Both the position numbers and the translations under genes were made by a program. Shown here piece by piece: positions 1-8,351 of a DNA stretch of 8,351 nt. This DNA is from Gemmatimonadaceae bacterium (lineage in GTDB: Bacteria > Gemmatimonadota > Gemmatimonadetes > Gemmatimonadales > Gemmatimonadaceae), in assembly GCA_025357975.1 (NCBI GenBank), contig JANYKY010000229.1:1-8351 (forward strand), given 5' to 3'. The notes beneath the pieces were generated by a model that searched no databases, was not told the DNA's origin, and saw only the letters and a list, made by a program, of their open reading frames with translations. Every line of letters starts with the position of its first letter. The stretch's first letter is position 1.

Positions 1-284
1 CTGTATTCGGGGATAGCGCCAGGTCGGTCAAGGTGAGCTCAACCAAGTCGGCGACTGGCCACATGCTCGGTGCGGCGGGCGCAGTTGAAGCAGTTATCGG
101 CACACTTGCGATCAACAACCGCATGATTCCGCCGACGATCAATTATCACACGCCCGATCCCGAATGTGACCTGGACTACACGCCGAACAAGCCGGTCGCC
201 TGTGAGATCAACGCGGTTATCAGCAACAGTTTCGGTTTCGGTGGGCACAACACCACGCTCGCCATCAAGCGCTACACCGACTGA
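1..284 (+). CDS. fabF: 3-oxoacyl-[acyl-carrier-protein] synthase II, C-terminal part (5' end outside window)
   Basis: This is the last 93 codons of a condensing enzyme of fatty acid elongation, which joins malonyl-ACP to a growing acyl-ACP in the cytoplasm. The reading frame is open from base 3 and stops with TGA at 282-284. Visible family motifs are the block [20 protein letters not shown], whose TGH histidine is the second catalytic histidine of the Cys-His-His triad, and the C-terminal NSFGFGGHN glycine-rich loop, which carries the gating phenylalanine region of FabF enzymes. The active-site cysteine and first histidine lie upstream of the window. FabB, or a polyketide-type KS, shares these motifs. 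The SSTKS and NSFGFGGHN wording fits FabF best. The gene ends 44 bases before ispF, so the two may share a transcript, although a hairpin lies between them. Confidence 0.93.
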   Translation, partial: VFGDSARSVKVSSTKSATGHMLGAAGAVEAVIGTLAINNRMIPPTINYHTPDPECDLDYTPNKPVACEINAVISNSFGFGGHNTTLAIKRYTD

Positions 285-289
285 CGGGT

Positions 290-311
290 GCCGGAGACTC
301 TCTGCTCCGGC
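290..311 (+). other. GC-rich hairpin between fabF and ispF
   Basis: A perfect 7-bp inverted repeat, GCCGGAG at 290-296 and CTCCGGC at 305-311, encloses an 8-base loop. It begins 5 bases after the fabF stop and ends 17 bases before the ispF start. No run of T follows, so it is not a standard intrinsic terminator. It may be a weak terminator, an mRNA 3'-end stabiliser or a processing site. Confidence 0.45.
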
Positions 312-328
312 TCGCTTGACGACGCAAA

Positions 329-826
329 ATGACAGCCGCCCAGAGAACGGGAATCGGATATGATTCTCACCGCTTCGAGCCTGGGGGGCCGATGCTCCTT
401 GCGGGGGTCTCGATCGCCTCGAGCGTGCATCTCGTCGGGCACTCCGATGCTGACGCTGTAGCCCACGCAATCACCGATGCAGTCCTCGGCGCTGCTGCGG
501 CGGGCGACATCGGCGCGATGTTTCCCGACACGGACCAGGTGAACAAGGGGCGCGACTCGATGGAGATGCTCGCGCAAGCGGTCTCCCGCCTCAATGAGCT
601 CGGCGCGAAGGTGATCAACGTCGACGTTACAGTCATCGCTGAGCAACCGAAGATCGGTCCTCACCGAGAACCGATGCGTGCGCGGGTTGCTGCAGCGCTC
701 GGTGTTGCGATCGACTGCGTTTCGGTCAAAGGCAAGACGAATGAAGGAATGGGCTGGATTGGGAGGGGCGAAGGGCTTGCCTGCATTGCGGTCGCAACTG
801 TAAGCAGCGCAGCCACCGATGGCTGA
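329..826 (+). CDS. ispF: 2-C-methyl-D-erythritol 2,4-cyclodiphosphate synthase
   Basis: IspF carries out the fifth step of the MEP (non-mevalonate) isoprenoid pathway, converting CDP-methylerythritol 2-phosphate to the cyclic diphosphate with release of CMP, as a cytoplasmic homotrimer. The 165-residue product is of normal family length. The N-terminal GIGYDSHRF supplies the zinc ligands Asp12 and His14, and GHSDADAVAHA supplies the third, His46. DIGAMFPDTD at residues 60-69 and KTNEGMGWIGRGEG near the C-terminus are the other family signatures. The ATG at 329 puts the conserved motif at the usual distance from the N-terminus, although no clear Shine-Dalgarno sequence precedes it. ispF is usually beside or fused to ispD. 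Here there is no ispD within the window, and the gene sits between fabF and xerD. Its stop overlaps the xerD start by 8 bases. Confidence 0.97.
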   Translation: MTAAQRTGIGYDSHRFEPGGPMLLAGVSIASSVHLVGHSDADAVAHAITDAVLGAAAAGDIGAMFPDTDQVNKGRDSMEMLAQAVSRLNELGAKVINVDVTVIAEQPKIGPHREPMRARVAAALGVAIDCVSVKGKTNEGMGWIGRGEGLACIAVATVSSAATDG

Positions 827-1732
827 CGCCGTTATCGATGAGATCTCGCGCGCGTTCCTGCTGGAGCGATTCAACGATCACCTTGCTGTAGAAAAGGGCG
901 CATCTCCTCGCACCAACGAGGCTTACATGCACGATCTCGCGCGCTTTGCGACGTTCTGCCACATCAAGGGCGCACATAAACCGGAGGGCGTCAATGCAAA
1001 AATTCTCCGCGAATATGTCTATCACTTGAAGGATCTAGGCCTGTCGTCGTCGTCGATTCGCAGAAACATCTCGTCGGTTCGCAGTTACTTTCGCTTCATG
1101 CTAGGGGAGGGCGAGCTGGTGGCTGACCCCAGCGAGCGGCTCGAAGCTCCGAAGGGATGGAGAACACTGCCCGAGGTGCTCACTGTCGATGAGACCGAGA
1201 AGCTGATCTCGGCACCGCAGCTCGAGGAGCCGCTGGCATTCCGTGATCGGGCGATGTTCGAGATCGCGTACGGTGCAGGGCTTCGGGTCTCCGAGTGGAT
1301 CTCGATTTCCACGAAAGATGTTCTCATGGAAGACCACCTCGTTCGCGTGTTCGGCAAAGGGTCGAAGGAGAGGCTCGTGCCAATTGGCCGAAAGGCAATC
1401 GGCGCGGTTGCGATTTATCTGCGGGAGCTTCGACCGAAACTCGAGAAAGGGCAGGGCAAGGGAGTGCTCTTCCTCAACTCGCGCGGCGAGCCGCTTTCCC
1501 GAATGGGCGCATGGAAGATTCTGCGAAAGTACGTGGAAAAGGCCGGAATCACGAAACCCGTATCACCACACACGTTGCGACACTCGTTCGCGACGCATCT
1601 CCTCGAGGGTGGGGCGGATCTTCGCGCAGTGCAGGAAATGCTCGGACATGCGGACATTTCAACGACCCAGATCTACACTCACGTGGACAGGGAGTATCTG
1701 AGGGCTGTGCACAAGCAGTTTCACCCTCGCGC

Positions 1733-1736
<4 letters not shown>
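819..1736 (+). CDS. xerD: Site-specific tyrosine recombinase, XerD type
   Basis: XerD, normally with XerC, resolves chromosome dimers by recombination at the dif site near the replication terminus. The 305-residue product has an N-terminal SAM-like core-binding domain (about 12-100) and a C-terminal catalytic domain (about 120-295). All six catalytic residues of the family are visible: Arg156 (GAGLRVSEW), Lys180 (GKGSKERLVP), His251 and Arg254 (SPHTLRHSFATHLL), His277 (LGHADISTTQ) and the nucleophile Tyr286 (IYTHVD). The ending HKQFHPRA closely resembles the XerD C-terminus and favours XerD over XerC or an integrase. Residue 160 is Trp where most family members have Leu (RVSEL). The start ATG overlaps the ispF stop by 8 bases with no evident ribosome binding site, suggesting translational coupling. 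Nothing around it looks like an integrated element. Confidence 0.93.
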
Positions 1737-2304
<568 letters not shown>

Positions 2305-2308
<4 letters not shown>

Positions 2309-3498
2309 AAGTCATACAAAGAATTCTTGCAACAATTTTAGTCGTGGGTTGCTCCGTTACTGCGATCGATGCAAGCGCGCAGACGTCCACGCCTCCGGTT
2401 GACACCAGCTATGTCACGTACGATGACGGCCCGATCTCGCTGCCACTTGGCGTGGGACTGAGAATTCCGTCCTACGATCGCGTGAACGGCTTGTCGCTCC
2501 CCTTCGGCCCGATGATCACATTGGCGAAGGGTCGGTTCGAGCTCGACCCAACGGTTACGTACAGGTCGAACCTCGGAAAATTCGATCCCTACGCGAAAGC
2601 GACCGTCAGAATCAGTCCTCGCGACGCACTCAGGATTGCTGGCGGCCGTTCCACTTTTTCGAATGACACGTGGATTCGCGGTGACATCGTGAACTCGCTG
2701 GCAGCAATCGCCGTCGGAAGCGATGCGAAAAATTATTTCCGCGCTGACCGCGTCACCGCCGATTTGAGCCACGAATTTGTCAGCCCGGGTCAGACCATCA
2801 CGCCCCGCATCGGTGTGCTTCACGAGAACGCGTGGTCAACCGGCGAAGCAGTACCGCATACGAATGCGCCGTGGAGTTTGTTCAGCCGCACTGACCGGCT
2901 GAAAATGCGCCGCATCAATCCTGCGATCATTCGCGGTCACACGACATCGGCCACCGCGGGCGTTAACTACAACTACGACCTCGATCAGACGAGCGCGCTG
3001 GTAGACTTGAATCTCGAGCACGCGTTCACGGCGCCTGACGCCGAGGAGCAAGGGCAGTCAGAAGGCTACTATAATCAGATTACGGGGGATGCCAAGGTGG
3101 CTTTCCCCACGTTTGGTGCGCAGACGTTCTCGTTCCGCGGTCACACCGTGTACACACCGGGCGACCCGGCGACGCCTCAACGTTTTGGCTACCTCGGCGG
3201 AGCCGGCACTCTGGCCACCGTCGATCTACTCGCGCTCGGAGGAGATCGGCTTGTGTACGCGGAAGGCGAATACGACGTCCCCCTGCCGGCCCCGGTGTTG
3301 CCCTTTATAGGCCCGCCGATCATTGGCGTTCGCTACGCTGCGGGATCGGCCGGGGTTGGGACACTTCCCAGCTTCATACAGAACATCGGCGTGACATTTG
3401 GCATCAAGTTCGTCAGGGCCGAGTACGACATCGATCCCAACTATAAGAAGACGTCGTACTCACGGCGTCATGCATTCTCGATAGGGCTATCGCTTTAA
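2305..3498 (+). CDS. Exported, probable outer-membrane beta-barrel protein of unknown function
   Basis: I do not recognise a characterised family. The 397-residue product starts with a signal peptide: MKVIQR, a hydrophobic stretch at 7-20, and a likely signal peptidase I site ASA|Q after residue 25. A lipobox-like VVGC at 13-16 is a weaker alternative. The mature part has few long hydrophobic segments but many alternating polar/apolar strands, for example AGVNYNYDLDQTSALVDLNL (218-237) and IGVTFGIKFVRAEYDID (361-377). It ends in the alternating AFSIGLSL, as expected of a beta-barrel C-terminal signal, though with Leu rather than the usual Phe or Trp. The segment IPSYDRVNGLSLPFGP (54-69) recalls a motif in large barrel proteins of Gemmatimonadota and Bacteroidota (DUF5686- or D15-like). 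That resemblance is from memory and tentative. Its start overlaps the pabA stop as ATGA. Cofactor, enzyme or metal motifs are not evident. Confidence 0.8.
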
Positions 3499-3510
3499 AC
3501 GTCGAGCAGG

Positions 3511-3540
3511 GTGCGAGACATGGCTCGCGCCCGCTCGCAC
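3511..3540 (+). other. Inverted repeat with two mutually exclusive pairings before kdsB
   Basis: GTGCGAG at 3511-3517 is perfectly complementary to CTCGCAC at 3534-3540 with 16 bases between them. The same left arm can instead pair with CTCGCGC at 3524-3530 (7 bp including one G-T wobble) around a 6-base loop. It lies 12 bases after the stop of the barrel gene. No T-run follows either hairpin, so a classical terminator is not supported. The right arm lies just upstream of the possible -10 element, so an operator is an alternative reading. Confidence 0.4.
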
Positions 3541-3547
3541 GCCGACG

Positions 3548-3553
3548 TATATT
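3548..3553 (+). promoter_or_regulatory. Possible -10 element of a kdsB-operon promoter
   Basis: TATATT matches the sigma-70 -10 consensus at five of six positions, within the longest intergenic gap of the window and 45 bases before the kdsB start. No good -35 hexamer exists 16-18 bases upstream, and there is no extended -10 TG. The call rests on position and AT content against a GC-rich background. Confidence 0.3.
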
Positions 3554-3598
3554 AGCTGGCGTGACTCTTGCAGCTGGGCGCGCAAATTCGGGTGGTAA

Positions 3599-6024
<2,426 letters not shown>

Positions 6025-6025
6025 C

Positions 6026-6835
6026 GTGAGTTCTCTCTTCCCGGCAGACAAGCTGTTCGTTATCGCCGGTCCGTGCGTAGTCGAGGATGACGCGCTAAAT
6101 CTCAGGGTCGCCGACGAGCTGAAGCGATTGAGCCCAAGCGTTCCCGGCGGCATTGTTTTCAAGGCAAGCTTCGACAAGGCTAACAGGTCGAATCGTGATG
6201 CGGCTCGCGGGCCTGGCGTTCGCGAAGGCCTCGAATCACTGCGGCGCGTGAAAGACGTAACAGGAATGAATGTCATCACCGACGTACATCTTCCCGAGCA
6301 ATGCGCCGACGCAGCAGAAGTAGTCGATGCCCTCCAGATTCCTGCATTTCTTTGCCGTCAGACAGATCTCTTGATCGCAGCGGGAAGAACGGGCAAGGCC
6401 GTCAACGTGAAGAAAGGGCAGTGGCTTCAGCCGGAAGGCATGCGCGGAGCGGTCGAGAAAGTTCGTGGAGCCAATAGTACCAATGCTGAGCTAGCGGTAA
6501 CTGAACGCGGGACTTTCTTCGGGTACGGTGATCTCGTTGTGGACATGCGCAGCTTCGCGCGCATCAAAGGCGCGACAGGCGCTCCAGTGATTTTCGACGC
6601 GACCCACAGTGTTCAACGCCCGGGGCTCGGCCAGGGCGGCTCGAGCGGAGGGGCGCGCGAATTCATTCCTTTACTGGCGATGGCGGCCATCGCCGCGGGC
6701 GCCGATGGAATCTTCATCGAGACGCACCCCGATCCCGATAACGCGCCAAGTGATGGGCCGAACATGCTGCCGCTCCGCGACCTCCGCGAGCTCTTGAAGC
6801 GTCTGGTGTCGGTCTGGGAAAGCGTAAGCCGATGA
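6026..6835 (+). CDS. kdsA: 3-deoxy-8-phosphooctulonate synthase (KDO-8-phosphate synthase), metal-dependent type
   Basis: KdsA condenses phosphoenolpyruvate with D-arabinose-5-phosphate to KDO-8-phosphate, the committed step of KDO synthesis. From GTG 6026 the product has 269 residues and starts just before the first conserved strand KLFVIAGPCVVED. Cys17 in this motif marks the metal-dependent class. The E. coli-type metal-independent enzyme has Asn there. The other metal ligands are also visible: His194 (FDATHSVQ), Glu232 (IFIETHPDPD) and Asp243 (NAPSDGPNML). Further family motifs are FKASFDKANRS (45-55), ITDVH (84-88), VNVKKGQWLQPEGM (126-139) and TERGTFFGYGDLVVDMRS (159-176). The ATG at 5984 is an alternative start but encodes a non-conserved serine-rich extension inside pyrG. 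The gene is one base after pyrG and overlaps kdsD as ATGA. Confidence 0.95.
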   Translation: MSSLFPADKLFVIAGPCVVEDDALNLRVADELKRLSPSVPGGIVFKASFDKANRSNRDAARGPGVREGLESLRRVKDVTGMNVITDVHLPEQCADAAEVVDALQIPAFLCRQTDLLIAAGRTGKAVNVKKGQWLQPEGMRGAVEKVRGANSTNAELAVTERGTFFGYGDLVVDMRSFARIKGATGAPVIFDATHSVQRPGLGQGGSSGGAREFIPLLAMAAIAAGADGIFIETHPDPDNAPSDGPNMLPLRDLRELLKRLVSVWESVSR

Positions 6836-7800
6836 ACAAGACGGAGATCATCGAGCGCGGAAGGCGCGTTATCCGCATGGAGCGTGAGGCGCTACAGCAA
6901 AGTGAGCTTCGCATCGACGAGAATTTCGCGCGAGCGATCGAGCTTCTTTCCAGATCGACGGGCAGAGCAATCGTCTCTGGCGTAGGAAAATCGGGACATA
7001 TCGGGCGAAAGATTGCCGCGACCCTGACCTCGACAGGGACGCCTGCAACATTTCTTCATCCGGCGGAAAGTCTTCACGGAGACCTCGGGATTGTTGGCAG
7101 GTCAGATGTCGCAATCTTGATTTCCAAGAGCGGGGAATCGGATGACCTGGTTGCGCTGCTCGACCATCTGAAGCGCCTTGGAGTCTGCACTATCGCGATC
7201 ACTGGTGACATGAAGTCGACGCTCGCGCGGCACACGGACGTTGCCCTGGATGCGTGGGTGAGCGAGGAAGCTTGCGTTCATGACCTTGCTCCCACGACGA
7301 GCACAACCGTCGCGCTTGCGATCGGAGATGCATTGGCAGTCGCTCTGCTCGAGGAAAAAGGATTTCAGGCCGGCGACTTCGCCCGGTTGCATCCGGGAGG
7401 GTCTCTCGGACGCAGGTTGCTCACGCAGGCCAAGGACGTGATGATCACGGGCGACCTCGTACCCGTCCTTTCTCCAGACGCGACCATGCGTCAGGCCGTC
7501 GTCCAACTGGCTGAGCGGCGGGGAATTGCAGTCGTCAGGAACGACGACGGCACGGTCGCCGGCGTTGTCACGTCAGGTGACCTGACCCGTCTTATGGAGC
7601 GTGAAGACAACGTGATGCCTGTTCCAGTCCGAAGTGTTATGACAGTCACGCCCAGGCTCGCGCACGATGACGAGCTTGGAAGTGCAGTCGTATATCGAAT
7701 GGAACAACACGGGATTATTTCAATGCCCGTTATCGACGCTTCCGAGAAACTGGTAGGCGTGATTCATCTTCACGACCTCATGCGGGCAGGAGTTGTATGA
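6832..7800 (+). CDS. kdsD: D-arabinose-5-phosphate isomerase (KpsF/GutQ family, SIS plus two CBS domains)
   Basis: The enzyme interconverts ribulose-5-phosphate and arabinose-5-phosphate, the sugar substrate of KdsA. The 322-residue protein has a SIS (sugar isomerase) domain at about 40-175 and a pair of CBS domains at about 203-255 and 266-320. SIS motifs are SGVGKSGHIGRKIAATLTST (49-68, Lys53 in GKSG), FLHPAESLHGDLG (74-86), SKSGESDDL (99-107) and the family block LHPGGSLGRRLL (186-197), whose His187 matches the catalytic histidine known in E. coli KdsD. The GutQ and KpsF paralogues share this layout. Placement between kdsA and lptC supports the LPS role. The start overlaps the kdsA stop as ATGA and is preceded by GGGAAAG at 6816-6822 with 9-base spacing. 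In the family, CBS domains are usually regulatory nucleotide sensors. No ligand can be read here. Confidence 0.96.
   Translation: MNKTEIIERGRRVIRMEREALQQSELRIDENFARAIELLSRSTGRAIVSGVGKSGHIGRKIAATLTSTGTPATFLHPAESLHGDLGIVGRSDVAILISKSGESDDLVALLDHLKRLGVCTIAITGDMKSTLARHTDVALDAWVSEEACVHDLAPTTSTTVALAIGDALAVALLEEKGFQAGDFARLHPGGSLGRRLLTQAKDVMITGDLVPVLSPDATMRQAVVQLAERRGIAVVRNDDGTVAGVVTSGDLTRLMEREDNVMPVPVRSVMTVTPRLAHDDELGSAVVYRMEQHGIISMPVIDASEKLVGVIHLHDLMRAGVV
7788..7792 (+). promoter_or_regulatory. Strong ribosome binding site of lptC
   Basis: AGGAG lies four bases before the ATG at 7797, inside the last codons of kdsD. It is the best Shine-Dalgarno match at any start in the window and fixes the lptC start despite the 4-base overlap with kdsD. 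Confidence 0.6.
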
Positions 7801-8348
7801 CCCGGCTTAGGGTTATGGGAGCATTCGCTCTCGCGCTCGCCGCAGGGGCATGTGACAATCGCACGGCGCCGCCCGTCGTTCGAGGGTCTGCGCTCGCCGA
7901 TTCGGCGGATCAGGTCATGTATGGCGCGCATTTCAATCTTACGGACAAAGGCTTGTCGCGGGCGGAGCTAATGGCTGACACCGCTTACTTCTTCGAAGAC
8001 AACACGCGAATCGAGCTTCGGAAAGTATCGGCGACATTTTTCACTGTGACCGGCGCTCGTGATGCGTACCTCACGTCGAAGCGCGGAACATATAGAAGCC
8101 GCCTCGGCAGCATGATCGCTCGCGACAACGTAGTGGTGACCACCGAAGAGGGACGGCGTCTCGTCACGCCAGAGCTGAAGTTCGATCAGGCGCAGAATGA
8201 AATTTCGAGCGATAGCGCTTTTGTTCTCACCGAGCCTGGACGGCGGCTCGAGGGAGTCGGCTTCAAGTCCGATCCGAACATGCAGAACGTCCACATACTT
8301 AAAACAAAAAGCGGGACTACGGGCGTCGTGACGCTCCCAGGACAATGA
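7797..8348 (+). CDS. lptC: LPS export system protein LptC, predicted lipoprotein
   Basis: LptC links the inner-membrane LptBFG extractor to periplasmic LptA in the bridge that carries LPS to the outer membrane. The 183-residue product is close to the usual length. Its N-terminus is MTRLR, a hydrophobic segment (6-18) and a lipobox-like AGAC ending at Cys19, so it may be lipid-anchored, whereas E. coli LptC keeps an uncleaved membrane helix. Asp20 at the +2 position would mean inner-membrane retention under the enteric Lol rule. The mature part shows the OstA/LptC beta-jellyroll pattern: short repeats such as LMADTAYFFEDNTRIELRKV (58-77), AYLTSKRGTYRSRLGSMIAR (90-109) and VTPELKFDQAQNEISSDSAF (123-142), where each strand pair holds a 'written' or 'removed' polar turn. 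Overall sequence identity in this family is low, so the call rests on this pattern, size and position directly after kdsD. Confidence 0.85.
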   Translation: MTRLRVMGAFALALAAGACDNRTAPPVVRGSALADSADQVMYGAHFNLTDKGLSRAELMADTAYFFEDNTRIELRKVSATFFTVTGARDAYLTSKRGTYRSRLGSMIARDNVVVTTEEGRRLVTPELKFDQAQNEISSDSAFVLTEPGRRLEGVGFKSDPNMQNVHILKTKSGTTGVVTLPGQ

Positions 8349-8351
8349 TGC
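8345..8351 (+). CDS. Start of the next gene, probably lptA (only the first codons visible)
   Basis: Two in-frame ATG codons occur at 8345 and 8348, overlapping the lptC stop at 8346-8348. AGGA at 8339-8342 has a better spacing (5 bases) to the second ATG than to the first (2 bases). The identity is inferred only from the common lptC-lptA gene order; no protein sequence is available. Confidence 0.3.

Noticed and set aside
359..364. TATGAT, a near-perfect -10 hexamer
   Set aside because: It encodes the conserved Tyr-Asp of the ispF GIGYDSH motif, and there is no -35 element at the right distance.
1043..1055. GTC/TCG trinucleotide run
   Set aside because: It is a short serine run (residues 76-79) between helices of XerD, too short to be a meaningful repeat.
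1295..1732. In-frame upstream extension of pabA giving a 337-residue protein
   Set aside because: The extra 146 codons are an out-of-frame reading of the xerD catalytic domain. The conserved amidotransferase N-terminus begins exactly at ATG 1733.
3554..3578. AGCTGG occurring twice, 18 bases apart, before kdsB
   Set aside because: A 6-base direct repeat in a GC-rich gap is likely by chance, and no third copy or known operator form supports it.

Overview
The window looks like a compact piece of chromosome from a Gram-negative bacterium with a lipopolysaccharide outer membrane. All genes lie on the plus strand and almost every base is coding. It encodes the KDO branch of LPS core synthesis, an LPS-export component and a secreted beta-barrel-like protein, so an outer membrane is certain. 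The moderately high GC content, the order fabF-ispF-xerD-trpG/pabA-barrel-kdsB-pyrG-kdsA-kdsD-lptC and the style of the barrel protein suggest Gemmatimonadota or a neighbouring phylum. That taxonomic guess is inference from memory and no search was run.

Left half (1-3498): the 3' end of a beta-ketoacyl-ACP synthase II (fabF) is followed, after a 44-base gap holding a 7-bp hairpin, by ispF (isoprenoid precursor synthesis), a XerD-type tyrosine recombinase, a stand-alone glutamine amidotransferase of the TrpG/PabA type, and a 397-residue exported, probably outer-membrane beta-barrel protein of unknown function. From ispF to the barrel gene each start codon overlaps the previous stop by 4 to 8 bases, so the four genes are probably one translationally coupled transcript.

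Gap (3499-3598): at 100 bases this is the longest non-coding stretch. It holds an inverted repeat with two alternative pairings and a possible -10 element, and is the likely boundary between two transcription units.

Right half (3599-8351): kdsB, pyrG, kdsA, kdsD (kpsF/SIS-CBS type) and lptC lie 2 bases apart, 1 base apart or overlapping by 4 bases. The start of one more gene, probably lptA, lies at the extreme right edge. The genes form a pathway: KdsD makes arabinose-5-phosphate, KdsA condenses it with PEP to KDO-8-phosphate, a phosphatase not encoded here removes the phosphate, PyrG supplies CTP, KdsB makes CMP-KDO, and LptC helps move the finished LPS to the outer membrane.

Most of the window is conserved housekeeping sequence. 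I see no mobile element, CRISPR array, RNA gene or defence-like system. The items most worth a second look are the unassigned barrel protein, the absence of kdsC from an otherwise full KDO cluster, the repeat structure at 3511-3540, and some residue departures in KdsB and XerD.
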